Source of the DNA: JAEZBP01 sp963832725
GTDB taxonomy: Bacteria; Myxococcota_A; Polyangia; Polyangiales; Sandaracinaceae
NCBI GenBank assembly: GCA_963832725.1
Contig: CAWHVG010000002.1
Location: forward strand, 558,001 to 622,000
Reading direction: 5' to 3'
DNA: 64,000 bases
The notes beneath the pieces are model-generated. The model made no database searches, had not been told where the DNA came from, and was given only the letters and a program-made list of their open reading frames with translations. Each line of letters opens with the position of its first letter. The stretch's first letter is position 1. Of the stretch, positions 16,628 through 25,157 are shown in pieces. The position numbers were made by a program, and so were the translations under genes.

Positions 16628-17764
16628 ATGGAGTCGGTCGAGCGAGCGTTTCGGCTCCTCCCTTCGGAGCGCGTCCTCTGGGAGGGAGCGCCCCATCGAG
16701 GGGTGCCGCGCGACCGCAAGTGGCGGCTGGTGCCGGCGCTCCTGGTCACCATCGCGGCCATCACCGGCCTCTTCGCCGGGCTCCTGGTGCTGGTGGACCT
16801 GCCCGGGTCGAGCCAGATCGGGCTGACGGCGCTCTATCTGGTGGCGCTGGCGGCGGCCATCTGGCTGGCGCCCTCGTTTCTGCTCGATCCCTGCCGTTTC
16901 GTCATCACCGACCGGCGGGTCCTGTGGAAGCGGGGCCGGCTGGTGCGCTCCATCGACCGGCACGCCATCACCTACGCGCGCATCCGGTGGCACTCGCGCG
17001 CCCCGACGGTGGGCCACCTCGAGCTGGTCCGGGCGGTGCCTTTCGGCCCGCTGGCCCGCAAGCAGCGGCTGGTATTGCACGACCTGCGGGCGCCCGACGC
17101 CGTCCTGGCCATCGTGCGCGGCGTCGAGCCGAGCCCCAACGCCGGCGACGTCACCACGCCCCTGACCGACCGCCTCGACGAGGGCGAAGAGGTGCTCTGG
17201 GGCGCCGGTCCGGAGGGCCTCTTGGTGGACTGGCGGCACATCGCGACCACGCTGCTCGGTGTCTTCGTCCTGGTCGTGGGGCTCCCGACGGGGCTCCGCT
17301 CGGCGGCGATCCTCGCCGAGCTGGAGGAGCACGGCCTGCAGATGAGCTCCTGGACCTGGGTGCTCCTCTTCGCCGCCATCGCGCTCACGGCGGTGCTGAT
17401 CCTCAGCGTGGGCCTCGGCCTCGGCTGGTACGGGATCCTGCGGGCGCGGGCGATGGGGCACGACACCGAGTACGTGCTGACGAGCGAGCGCCTGCTGATC
17501 CGCCGCGGGACCACCGAGCTCAGCCTGGACCGCGGCCGCATCGTCGACGTGGCCGAGACGACCGGCTGGCGCGGCCTGACGAACCTCTATCTGGTCCTGG
17601 ACGGGCCGGACGCCCGCGCCCTGGCCGACAGCGGTGCCCTCAAGGTGATCGCCCCTTCGCGGGACGCGGTGCTGCCGGTGCTCTACGAGCTCCGTGATCC
17701 TGGCGATCTGCGCTCTCTCCTGTCCGGCCGCAGCTCCCGTCCCAGCGTCCCCCGCATCGCCTGA
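16628..17764 (+). CDS. Membrane protein with two bacterial PH (bPH2, YdbS-like) domains
   Basis: From the ATG at 16628 this is a 378-residue protein with four transmembrane helices in two pairs. Each pair is followed by a bPH2-type domain: FVITDRRVLWKRGRLVRSID in the first half and YVLTSERLLIRRGTTELSLD in the second. The duplicated layout matches YdbS/YdbT-like proteins, whose role is poorly known. An in-frame ATG at 16601 would add nine residues; a GGAGG lies only 3 nt before it, too close for normal initiation. The gene is divergent from punA, with 175 nt between the starts. Confidence 0.78.
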   Translation: MESVERAFRLLPSERVLWEGAPHRGVPRDRKWRLVPALLVTIAAITGLFAGLLVLVDLPGSSQIGLTALYLVALAAAIWLAPSFLLDPCRFVITDRRVLWKRGRLVRSIDRHAITYARIRWHSRAPTVGHLELVRAVPFGPLARKQRLVLHDLRAPDAVLAIVRGVEPSPNAGDVTTPLTDRLDEGEEVLWGAGPEGLLVDWRHIATTLLGVFVLVVGLPTGLRSAAILAELEEHGLQMSSWTWVLLFAAIALTAVLILSVGLGLGWYGILRARAMGHDTEYVLTSERLLIRRGTTELSLDRGRIVDVAETTGWRGLTNLYLVLDGPDARALADSGALKVIAPSRDAVLPVLYELRDPGDLRSLLSGRSSRPSVPRIA

Positions 17765-17828
17765 CCATCCCTCGACCGAGCCGCTGAATGTCGGGCCGCG
17801 TTTTCAGTCCAACGCAGGGTTTGCCGCG

Positions 17829-17858
17829 TTGACTGTAGTCGTGCGGCCCGAATACAGT
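17829..17858 (+). promoter_or_regulatory. Candidate sigma70-type promoter for the 17903 lipoprotein gene
   Basis: TTGACT at 17829-17834 and TACAGT at 17853-17858 are separated by 18 nt. The predicted transcript start lies inside or just before the hairpin at 17858-17885. Assigned by eye only. Confidence 0.4.
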
Positions 17859-17885
17859 GGCCCGCCCTCCCTCCGAGGCGGGCCA
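17858..17885 (+). promoter_or_regulatory. 5'-leader hairpin upstream of the lipoprotein start
   Basis: A perfect 9-bp stem (TGGCCCGCC with GGCGGGCCA) encloses the 10-nt loop CTCCCTCCGA. It ends 3 nt before the strong ribosome site GAGGAGGAG at 17888-17896. The pyrimidine loop is partly complementary to that site, so it could affect initiation. Without a following T-run it is not a convincing terminator. Confidence 0.4.
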
Positions 17886-17902
17886 TCGAGGAGGAGCCGG
17901 GG

Positions 17903-18568
17903 ATGAAGCGAGCCGTCATCTACACCCTGATCGGAATGTCCATGGGCCTGGCCTTCGCCGGATGCCGATCGCGGGCGGCGGTCCAGGCGCCGCAGCCCAC
18001 CTACGTGATGGCGCCCGCCCAGCAGCCGCCGCAGCCGCAGCAGCCGAGCGCCAACCTGCAAGTCACCGTGCAGACGCCCGTGGTGACCGCTGGTGTCACG
18101 ATCATCGACAACGCGTGCAACCCGAACGCGCCCGAGGCCTGCAACGGCCTCGACGACAACTGCAACGGCGTCATCGACGAGGGCTGCGGCGTTCAGACCG
18201 GCAACATCCAGGTCACGCTGGCATGGGGAACGGGGGCGGATCTCGATCTCTACGTCACCGACCCCTACGGCAACACGCTCAGCTACCAGAACCGCCAGGC
18301 GCCTTCCGGCGGCGTCCTCGATCACGACGCCCGCGGCGCCTGCAACGCGCGCCAGGCCGACAACACCATCGAGAACGTGTACTGGAACACCCCCCAGCCG
18401 CCCTCCGGCCAGTATCGGGTGGACGTTCACTACTGGGGCGACTGCGGTGTGGCCGGCGTGACGCAGGCGACGCTCTCGATCGCCGTCGGCGGGCAGATCA
18501 TCGGTGCCTACAATGTCATGCTGCAGCCCCGGCAGCGGCAGACTGTGGCGATGTTCACCATTCCCTGA
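17903..18568 (+). CDS. Lipoprotein with MopE-type metal-binding motif and a DUF2135/YfaP-like domain
   Basis: This 221-residue lipoprotein has a signal ending in the lipobox FAGC (Cys21), then a Pro/Gln-rich linker. A single MopE-type motif ACNGLDDNCNGVIDEGC covers about residues 78-94. The C-terminal beta-domain opens with GNIQVTLAWGTGADLDLYV and contains HYWGDCGV, resembling YfaP/DUF2135 proteins. MopE-type repeats are common in myxobacterial surface proteins and are thought to bind a metal ion, probably calcium. The ribosome site GAGGAGGAG precedes the ATG well. No other functional clue is visible; it stands alone between opposite or distant genes. Confidence 0.75.
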   Translation: MKRAVIYTLIGMSMGLAFAGCRSRAAVQAPQPTYVMAPAQQPPQPQQPSANLQVTVQTPVVTAGVTIIDNACNPNAPEACNGLDDNCNGVIDEGCGVQTGNIQVTLAWGTGADLDLYVTDPYGNTLSYQNRQAPSGGVLDHDARGACNARQADNTIENVYWNTPQPPSGQYRVDVHYWGDCGVAGVTQATLSIAVGGQIIGAYNVMLQPRQRQTVAMFTIP

Positions 18569-18752
18569 CGCCTCCCGGCCCGCGAAATCGAGGCTGAACG
18601 GGAAGATCCAGCGCGCTCGTGCGTAGCTCGGACGGCGATCGCCGCTCCATCGGTCATCCCGCGGCGCGACCGAAGCGCCTCGCATTGACCGTGTGCGGAG
18701 GGTCGTGCAACTCTGCTCGCCCTTCGCAACCCTCGCTTCGGTACACTGGGAC

Positions 18753-21026
18753 ATGCTCGTCTGCCCGCTCTGTCGCCTGACGTTGAGCGACACCGAAACG
18801 GCCTGCCCACGAGACGGCAACGAGGGAGTCGAGGCGACACTGCCCGACGTCCCCGCCGTCGTACGGGCCCGCTTCAACATCGTCCAGCCCTATGCGCGGG
18901 GCGCGTCCGGGGATCTCTTCCTCGCCGACGACCAGCAGACCGGTCGCCGCGGCGTCCTCAAGTTGCTGCGCCTGCCGGAGAACGTGACGCCGGCCGAGAA
19001 GGCGCGGCTCAAGCGGGAGCTGGTCAAGCAGGGGACGCTCTCGAACCCGGCCCTCGCGACGCCGATGGCGACGGGTGACGCGGGCGGGATCCCTTGGCTC
19101 TTCCGCGAATGGATCGAGGGCGTCTCGCTCCGCGTGAAGCTCGCCCGTGCCGGCGCGCTGACAGTGCCCGAAGCGCTCTCCATCGCGGCCCAGGTCGCCG
19201 CCGCGCTCGACGAGCTGCATCGGAGCGGGCTCTTGCACCGGGACATCAAGCCCGGGCACATCATCCTGAACCCGCAGCCGACGGGCTTGCCGCGGGTGGC
19301 CGTGATCGACGCGGGCATCGCCGCGCGCATCGAGACGAGCTCGGTCTTCGACGTGACCGGGACGCCCGAGTACGTCTCGCCCGAGCAGGCCAAGGGCAAG
19401 CTGGTCAGCTTCCGGAGCGACCTCTACAGCCTCGGCTGCGTGATCTTCGAGATGCTGACCGGCACCACGCCCTTCGACGGGACGCCCGCGGAGCAGCTCG
19501 AGGCGCACGCCGACCGTGCGGCCCCCACGCCGCAGGTCTCCATTCCCACCGGCGTCACCACGCTGCTCTCGCAGCTCTTGGCGAAGGAGCCCCGCGAGCG
19601 TCCCTTCTCGGCTCAGCAGGTGCGCCGCGCGCTCGAGCCCTTCCTGCCGGAGGATGCGAACAGCAAGCGCGACGCCACGCAGACCTTCGAGAAGATGACC
19701 GAGAAGCGGCGCGCGCCGGTCGCCGGCTCGGGTACGCTCCGACCGCCGAAGACGAAGACGAAGCTCGGCATGCCGAGCCGTCCGCCGCCCCCGCCGCCGA
19801 AGGCGACCAAGAAGCCCACTGCCGACGGGACGGAGGAGCTGAGCGCGCTCGACCTCGAGGAGGCCGAGGAGATCGCGTCGGCGCCCAAGGGACGGCGCGC
19901 GAAGACGCTGCTCGGCTTGGCGTCGCCCAAGCCGGCCGCTGGTGGGACCGAGGAACTGAGCGCGCTCGATCTCGAAGAGGCGGAGGAAGTCCTCGCCGGC
20001 GCGTCGGCCAAGTCCAAGGTGCGCATCGCGCCGCCTTCGTCGGTGTCGGTTCCGTCGCCTGCGAAGAAGCCGAGCCGGCCCGCGCCTTCGAGCAAGCCCG
20101 AGGAGAGCCCGCCGGAAGAGACGGAGCCGGCCGCGTCCGCTCAGCCCGACCCGAGCGCGTCCGAGTCGGTTGCCCCCGAACCCGTCGCGTCCGCTGCGGC
20201 GTCGCCATCCGCCGCTGTCTCCTCGCCTGCGGTGTCGGCGTTCGCGGCGACCGCACCCGGGGTGTCCGGAACGGCTCCGCCCGTCGCAGCCGCGCCCGCC
20301 GCCGGGCCTGCCTCGTCTGCGCCTGCCTCGTCTGCGCCCGCCGCCGGGCCAGCCGCGAGCGCGCCTGCGGCCTCCGGTCCGGCTACGCCTGCGCCCGTCG
20401 CCGCAGCGACATCGACCGCCCAGGAGCCGGAGGCGCCAGCCGAGGGCAAGAGCGCCACCCAGACGGGAGGGTTCGAGACGGCCGCGTCCAAGATGGCGCC
20501 GCCCTGGGAGCAGACCCGCTTCGGCGATGCGGGGCCGGAGAGCCCGGCCACGAGCGAAGATCCCTCGGCGCCGGTCCCGGTGGTGACGAGCGAGGCGAGC
20601 CCCGAGGTCGACGAGGGTCTCGATTACGACGACCTCGCGGAGACCAAGGCCGTCGACCGCGGGTACGACACTCCCATCCCGACGCCGGTGCCCGCGCGGC
20701 TTCCCTCCGACGAGGTGCCGACCGGCGCGTATGCTCCGGCGGGCCCGTCGACCCGTCCCGCCGCCGCCGTCGCGCCGTCGCGGAGGAGCTCGAAGGGCCC
20801 TCTTTGGCTGCTGCTGGTCGCGGCGCTGGCCGGCATGTGCGCCGTCAGCTCGGTGCTCGGCGGGGTCATCCTCTACCTGACGCTCGGCGACGACGAAGAG
20901 CCGGTCGCCGTGGCGGCTCCGGTCTCGCCCTCACCCTCCGCCTGGCCTGCCGGCTCGGGAGGGGTGCAGCCGACGGCGCCCGCGCCGCAGCCTCCTCCTC
21001 CCCCGCGCCCCAGCCCGTCACGGTGA
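18753..21026 (+). CDS. Zinc-ribbon Hanks-type Ser/Thr protein kinase (N-terminal part; frame breaks near 21000)
   Basis: From the ATG at 18753 the protein opens with a zinc-ribbon-like CPLC...CPRDG, then a kinase domain. The core motifs are altered: the VAIK Lys is kept (GVLKLL), the catalytic loop is HRDIKPGHII with D164 but His169 where kinases have the Mg-binding Asn, and DFG is DAG (D186). The activation segment GTPEYVSPEQAKGK is canonical. A long Ala/Pro/Glu linker with two SALDLEEAEE repeats leads to a TM helix (LWLLLVAALAGMCAVSSVLG). This frame ends in PPPPPRPSPSR at 21026, but a -1 shift in the C-run at 21000-21004 opens directly into the TPR region to 21613. The intact protein would have about 953 residues. 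Kinase activity is uncertain. Confidence 0.82.
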   Translation: MLVCPLCRLTLSDTETACPRDGNEGVEATLPDVPAVVRARFNIVQPYARGASGDLFLADDQQTGRRGVLKLLRLPENVTPAEKARLKRELVKQGTLSNPALATPMATGDAGGIPWLFREWIEGVSLRVKLARAGALTVPEALSIAAQVAAALDELHRSGLLHRDIKPGHIILNPQPTGLPRVAVIDAGIAARIETSSVFDVTGTPEYVSPEQAKGKLVSFRSDLYSLGCVIFEMLTGTTPFDGTPAEQLEAHADRAAPTPQVSIPTGVTTLLSQLLAKEPRERPFSAQQVRRALEPFLPEDANSKRDATQTFEKMTEKRRAPVAGSGTLRPPKTKTKLGMPSRPPPPPPKATKKPTADGTEELSALDLEEAEEIASAPKGRRAKTLLGLASPKPAAGGTEELSALDLEEAEEVLAGASAKSKVRIAPPSSVSVPSPAKKPSRPAPSSKPEESPPEETEPAASAQPDPSASESVAPEPVASAAASPSAAVSSPAVSAFAATAPGVSGTAPPVAAAPAAGPASSAPASSAPAAGPAASAPAASGPATPAPVAAATSTAQEPEAPAEGKSATQTGGFETAASKMAPPWEQTRFGDAGPESPATSEDPSAPVPVVTSEASPEVDEGLDYDDLAETKAVDRGYDTPIPTPVPARLPSDEVPTGAYAPAGPSTRPAAAVAPSRRSSKGPLWLLLVAALAGMCAVSSVLGGVILYLTLGDDEEPVAVAAPVSPSPSAWPAGSGGVQPTAPAPQPPPPPRPSPSR

Positions 21027-21613
21027 CGGAGCCGGCTCCGACCGAGCCGGAGCCGGAGGCGGTGGAGCCCGAGGTCGTGGAGCCCGAGCCGGAGCCCGAG
21101 GCGGTGGAGCCCGAGCCCGAGGAGCAGGCAGAGGAGCCCGAGGTCGCCGCGACCGAGCCGGAGCCGGAGCGCACCTCTTCGCATCACGCGTCGACGCATG
21201 CCCAGAGCTCGCACCGCCGATCGGCCACCCCCAGTCGGGGTGGTGGCGGCCCCAGCCGACTCGAGCGCTTTCAGCAGCTTCGCCAGCAGGCCCTGCAGGC
21301 CTTCCAGGCGCGGCAGTTCGCGCAGGCCGCCCGGGCCTACGAGCAGGCGACGGAGCTCAACCCGCGTCACGCGGGCAGCTACGCCGGCCTCGGCGCCTCA
21401 CGCCTGGCGATGGGGCAGTTCCCGGCGGCCATTCGCGCGTACCAGCGGGCGATCGCGCTGCAGCCCCGCCACGCGGGCTATCACGCTGCGCTCGGCCAGG
21501 CGATGCTCGCCTCGGGAAACCGGGCCGGAGCGCGCCAGGCGTTCACCCGCGCTCTCTCGCTCGACCCGAGCAACCGCTCCGCCCGTCAGGGGCTGCAGCG
21601 CGTGGGCGGCTGA
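21002..21613 (+). CDS. C-terminal TPR part of the 18753 kinase, in the -1 frame
   Basis: Reading one base earlier from about 21002 gives APQPVTVTEPAPTEP, a long Pro-Glu spacer, a His/Ser linker and then about three TPR units (ARAYEQATELNPRHAGSYAG, AIRAYQRAIALQPRHAGYHA, AFTRALSLDPSNRSARQGL) before the stop at 21613. No good start codon or ribosome site precedes this part, and the Pro-Glu spacer continues the composition of the kinase linker. It is therefore most likely the periplasmic C-terminus of the kinase, separated by one missing C in the run at 21000-21004. Confidence 0.7.
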   Translation, partial: PAPQPVTVTEPAPTEPEPEAVEPEVVEPEPEPEAVEPEPEEQAEEPEVAATEPEPERTSSHHASTHAQSSHRRSATPSRGGGGPSRLERFQQLRQQALQAFQARQFAQAARAYEQATELNPRHAGSYAGLGASRLAMGQFPAAIRAYQRAIALQPRHAGYHAALGQAMLASGNRAGARQAFTRALSLDPSNRSARQGLQRVGG

Positions 21614-21628
21614 GAAGTCACCGAACGT

Positions 21629-22327
21629 TCAGTCGTCTGCGTTCGGGTCGCGCTCGAGCCGGCTGATCCGCGGGACGCCCTTGGGCCGGTCGACCACGCT
21701 CCTCGGCGCCTTCTCCTGCTCGCGGGCGAGCGGGGCCGAGCGCCAACCGACCGCCGCCAGCCCGGCTGCGGCGCCTTCCAGCGGGACCTCCAGGACCAGC
21801 CGCCCCTGGCGGAGCCGGACCACGGCGTCGGGGCTCCCCTCCAGCAGGCCGGACTCGGCGCGCATCCAGGTCGCGACCACTTCGTCCGGCGCCGCATCGG
21901 CGCTCCCCGCGAGCTCGGCGCCACGGCGGAGGAGCGCCTCGGCTTCGTCGGGAGTCAGCCCGAGGACGTTCTCGGCGAAGACCTCCAAGCTCACCAGGCT
22001 GTGGCCCCGCCAGAGCCGGAGCTGCGCGGCCTCTGCGAGCTCGAGCGCGGCCGTGTCGCGATCCTCGGCCGTCAGCGCCTCCCGCAGTCGCCGCTCCCGC
22101 GCCTCGTAGACCGCGCGCGCATCCCGGTTCGCCACTCCCGGCACCAGCATCACCGGCCGCGGATCGTTGAGGCGCCGGGACGCCGGCCGCCGCCACAGCG
22201 CGTCGTCGTCGCCCGCCGCGAAGGCCTCGAGGTCGGCGGGCAAGCGCTTGCGCTCCGAGGGTCGCCGTCGCACGACCTCGCCCCGCTCCGGTCCTCGTTC
22301 CCCGCGCTTCGGCGTTCGCTTCGTCAT
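21629..22327 (-). CDS. Hypothetical protein
   Basis: From the ATG at 22327 this is a 232-residue soluble protein of unknown family. The N-terminus is strongly basic (KRTPKRGERGPERGEVVRRR), followed by a mostly helical domain with alternating Glu/Ala/Leu (AVYEARERRLREALTAEDRD, then VSLEVFAENVLGLTPDEAEA). No signal peptide or TM segment is seen. It converges on the kinase gene with only 15 nt between the stops and is divergent from rplU. Position beside ribosomal protein genes does not by itself indicate a role. Confidence 0.6.
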   Translation of the reverse strand: MTKRTPKRGERGPERGEVVRRRPSERKRLPADLEAFAAGDDDALWRRPASRRLNDPRPVMLVPGVANRDARAVYEARERRLREALTAEDRDTAALELAEAAQLRLWRGHSLVSLEVFAENVLGLTPDEAEALLRRGAELAGSADAAPDEVVATWMRAESGLLEGSPDAVVRLRQGRLVLEVPLEGAAAGLAAVGWRSAPLAREQEKAPRSVVDRPKGVPRISRLERDPNADD

Positions 22328-22388
22328 GCCGGGCGGGGTATAGCAGCGCGGCGGCGCGACCCCACCCGAAGTTGCTCCAAAAAACCTC

Positions 22389-22416
22389 TTGCCGCCGAGC
22401 CGACCTCGCGTAAAGT
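22389..22416 (+). promoter_or_regulatory. Candidate promoter for rplU-rpmA
   Basis: TTGCCG at 22389-22394 and TAAAGT at 22411-22416 are spaced by 16 nt, about 50 nt before the rplU start, in a locally A-rich patch. By-eye assignment. Confidence 0.4.
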
Positions 22417-22465
22417 TGCCGACCCGTCGAACCCGGCGGGCGTGCGCCCAGGTAGAGAAACGTTT

Positions 22466-22777
22466 ATGTCCTACGCAGTCATCAAGACCGGCGGAAAGCA
22501 GTATCGAGTCGCCCAGGGCGACCGCATCCGCGTGGAGAAGCTCCCCGGCGACGTCGGGGCCGAGATCACCTTCGACGAGGTGCTCATGCTCGGTGGCGAC
22601 AAGGTCGCTGTCGGCACGCCGCTCGTCTCCGGCGCCAGCGTGAAGGCGAAGATCGTCGCGCAGGACCGGGCGAAGAAGATCATCGTCTTCAAGTACCGCC
22701 GCCGGAAGAACTACCGGCGCAAGAATGGCCACCGCCAGCCCTTCACGGAGCTGGAAATCACGGGCGTCTCGGCCTGA
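22466..22777 (+). CDS. rplU: 50S ribosomal protein L21
   Basis: This 103-residue protein matches bL21 in length and sequence: YAVIKTGGKQYRVAQGDRI at the N-terminus, LGGDKVAVGTPLVSGA in the middle and the basic KYRRRKNYRRKNGHRQPFT near the end. It binds 23S rRNA in the large subunit. rpmA follows after 13 nt, the near-universal rplU-rpmA pair. The usual third gene, obgE, is absent downstream; a HAD nucleotidase occupies that place. Confidence 0.98.
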   Translation: MSYAVIKTGGKQYRVAQGDRIRVEKLPGDVGAEITFDEVLMLGGDKVAVGTPLVSGASVKAKIVAQDRAKKIIVFKYRRRKNYRRKNGHRQPFTELEITGVSA

Positions 22778-22790
22778 GGAGCAAGAAGCC

Positions 22791-23078
22791 ATGGCTCACA
22801 AAAAGGGACAGGGCTCGTCGCGCAACGGCCGCGACTCGAACCCCCAGTACCGCGGCGTCAAGGTGACCGGCGGCCAGGAAGTGTCGGCGGGCAGCGTGCT
22901 CGTCCGCCAGGTCGGCTCCACCTTCCACGCCGGCACGAACGTCGGCACCGGCAAGGACTACACGCTCTGGGCGCGCATCGACGGCGTCGTGAAGTTCGAG
23001 CGTCAGGGCCGGGACAGGAAGCGGATCGCCGTCTACTCGAAGGACGATCCGCGCGCGGCCGTCGCCGCGGCGAACTGA
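22791..23078 (+). CDS. rpmA: 50S ribosomal protein L27
   Basis: This 95-residue bL27 begins MAHKKGQGSSRNGRDSNPQY, the conserved N-terminal tail that reaches the peptidyl-transferase centre. VLVRQVGSTFHAGTNVGTGK and a short C-terminal extension follow. No N-terminal presequence of the Firmicutes cleavage type is present. The gene is followed by a strong terminator. Confidence 0.98.
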   Translation: MAHKKGQGSSRNGRDSNPQYRGVKVTGGQEVSAGSVLVRQVGSTFHAGTNVGTGKDYTLWARIDGVVKFERQGRDRKRIAVYSKDDPRAAVAAAN

Positions 23079-23101
23079 GCCTCGAACCGACGGGCCCGAA
23101 C

Positions 23102-23139
23102 ACGGCCGGACACCCCGATCTGCGGGTGGTCGGCCGTTT
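23102..23139 (+). terminator. Intrinsic terminator after rpmA
   Basis: ACGGCCG at 23102 pairs with CGGCCGT ending at 23137, and ACACCC pairs with GGGTGG inside the stem with one mismatch; TTTC follows. It lies 23 nt after the rpmA stop. Confidence 0.7.
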
Positions 23140-23189
23140 CGCGTGGTGAGGGCGGAGCTCGGTGCGCGATGTTACGCTGATCGCATCGG

Positions 23190-24671
23190 ATGCAGCTTCC
23201 GCTTCCGCTCCCCGACTTGCCGCGCGACGAGGCGCCTTCGCAGCTACCGCGGCGCAAGCGGATCTACGTCAACCGCAGCCTGCGCTTCGATCTGGTGTCC
23301 ATCGTCGGCTTCGACATGGACTACACGCTCGCCATCTATCGCCAGGAGCAGATGGACCGGCTGAGCATCGACGCGACGGTGAAAAAGCTGGTCGAGCTCG
23401 GCTACCCCGAGCGCCTGCTCGGCATGTCGTATCGGACTGACTATCCGATCCGCGGCCTTCTCATCGATCGCAAGCTCGGGAACGTCCTCAAGATGGACCG
23501 CTACCGGTACGTGAAGAAGGCGTACCACGGCATGCGGGAGCTCTCGCGCGACGAGCGCCATCAGGACTACCACTCGCGACCGGTCCGCGTCGGCAGCGAG
23601 CGCTACCACTGGGTGGACACCCTCTACGCGCTGAGCGAGGTATCCGTCTTCGCCGCCGCGATCGACGCCCTCGAAGAGGCAGGCGACGAGATCGACGCCG
23701 GTCAGCTCTTCGACGACATCCGGCGCAGCATCGACCTCGCCCACAAGGACGGCAGCATCGTCGACGCGATCGGCAGCGAGCCGGAGCGCTTCATCCGCCG
23801 CGACCCCGACCTGGCGCCGACCTTCCACAAGCTCCGCAGCGCGGGCAAGAAGCTGTTTTTGCTCACGAACAGCCGCGCCGAGTACACCGACCGCATCATG
23901 CGCTACCTCTTCGACGGGTCGCTCAACGGCTACTCGTCGTGGCGCGCGTTCTTCGACGTGATCGTCACGGCGGCCATGAAGCCGCGCTTCTTCACCGAAG
24001 ACGACATCCCCTTCGAGCCGGCCGAAGAAGGTCTCGAGCCGCCGAACGGCGGGTTCGAGCGCGGGCGCCTCTACAGCGGCGGCTGCATGGCGCGCTTCCG
24101 CGAGCTGGCGGAGGCGGACGGCGACCGGGTGCTCTACGTCGGCGACCACATCTACGGCGACGTGCTGCGGGCGAAGAAGGACACCGCCTGGCGCACCGCG
24201 ATGATCATCCAGGAGATGGACCAGGAGCTGCGCGTGCACGAAGAGGTGACGCCCATGCTCGAGCGGATGGACGAGCTGGAGGCCATCCGCGATCTCCTCC
24301 ACGAAGAGCTGCGGGATCGGCAGGGGGCCATGCGCCGTCTCGCGCGCGATCTGGAGAGTGCGCGCGAGCTGGGGATGCCGACGACCGAGCTCGGCGCGCG
24401 CCGCGTGCACCACAAGAAGGCCATCGATCGCATCAAGGTCCGGCTCCGGGATCTGGACCTGGAGCTCGAAGAGATCGAGGACACCGTCGACCGTGCCTTC
24501 CATCCTTTCTGGGGTTCGCTCTTCAAAGCCGGGCCCGAGGTGAGCTCCTTCGGCGACCAGGTCGAGAAGTACGCCTGCCTCTACACCGACCGCGTCTCGA
24601 ACTTCCTCCACTACAGCCCGCTGCACTACTTCCGGAGCTCGCGCGACCGGATGCCGCACGAGCTCTTCTGA
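23190..24671 (+). CDS. HAD-family 5'-nucleotidase (HAD-IG, cytosolic IMP/GMP-type)
   Basis: This 493-residue protein has the HAD motifs in order: motif I VGFDMDYTLAIY with D42 (nucleophile) and D44; motif II in KKLFLLTNSRAEYTDRIM; a motif III Lys region; and motif IV LYVGDHIYGDVLRAKKD. Overall it matches the purine 5'-nucleotidase (HAD-IG) family, which dephosphorylates IMP and GMP, at its usual length. A helical insertion of about 90 residues near 350-440 (RDRQGAMRRLARDLESAREL) precedes the C-terminal cap. It stands alone after the rpmA terminator. Confidence 0.87.
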   Translation: MQLPLPLPDLPRDEAPSQLPRRKRIYVNRSLRFDLVSIVGFDMDYTLAIYRQEQMDRLSIDATVKKLVELGYPERLLGMSYRTDYPIRGLLIDRKLGNVLKMDRYRYVKKAYHGMRELSRDERHQDYHSRPVRVGSERYHWVDTLYALSEVSVFAAAIDALEEAGDEIDAGQLFDDIRRSIDLAHKDGSIVDAIGSEPERFIRRDPDLAPTFHKLRSAGKKLFLLTNSRAEYTDRIMRYLFDGSLNGYSSWRAFFDVIVTAAMKPRFFTEDDIPFEPAEEGLEPPNGGFERGRLYSGGCMARFRELAEADGDRVLYVGDHIYGDVLRAKKDTAWRTAMIIQEMDQELRVHEEVTPMLERMDELEAIRDLLHEELRDRQGAMRRLARDLESARELGMPTTELGARRVHHKKAIDRIKVRLRDLDLELEEIEDTVDRAFHPFWGSLFKAGPEVSSFGDQVEKYACLYTDRVSNFLHYSPLHYFRSSRDRMPHELF

Positions 24672-24809
24672 GCCGCGAGCGCTCGCGACCGGCATCGGCG
24701 ACCGGCGGCCGCCACCCCCTCCGCCCGCCATCCCGCCGATCCGCGCCGCCAAGTGCCCGAGATCACATGGGCCGAAGCCGGCACGGCCCATGAAACCCGC
24801 CGCGCCGAG

Positions 24810-25157
24810 ATGCGCGCGCTCTTCTCTGCGTCGATAATCGTGATCGCTGCCGGCTGCACCGGCTCCGGCGCCGCCCGCTGGGTGCCTCGCGTCGTCGTGC
24901 GCGGAGGGATCGTCCACCACGTGCAGAGCCGGGCCACCTCGTCACGGCGCGCTTGGGACTGGCGCGTTCAGGCGGGCGTGGCCTGGCCTCTCTCGGCGAC
25001 GCCGGGTCGCGTGCCGTTCCGGCCGCCGAACGTCGTACGCCCGCCGCGGCGCCCGTCCGCCCCCTGCACGGACGGCGTCCTCTGCGCCTGGGAGCGACGC
25101 GAGCGCGCGAGAGCGTACGAGGCGGCGCTGCGCCGCCTGGAAAAGGAAGAGCCATGA
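24810..25157 (+). CDS. Small lipoprotein, unknown function
   Basis: The ATG at 24810 gives 115 residues starting MRALFSASIIVIAAGCTGSG, a short lipoprotein signal with lipobox IAAGC. The rest is basic and Pro/Arg-rich with no recognised domain; the tail (WERRERARAYEAALRRLEKE) is probably helical. The stop overlaps the start of the next exported protein (ATGA), so the two are co-translated. Reality of the gene rests on the signal and the overlap. Confidence 0.55.
   Translation: MRALFSASIIVIAAGCTGSGAARWVPRVVVRGGIVHHVQSRATSSRRAWDWRVQAGVAWPLSATPGRVPFRPPNVVRPPRRPSAPCTDGVLCAWERRERARAYEAALRRLEKEEP

Noticed and set aside
20990..21026. Programmed -1 frameshift in the kinase linker
   Set aside because: The C-run is slippery, but no stimulating structure is evident and similar one-base losses occur in several unrelated genes, so an assembly error is more likely.
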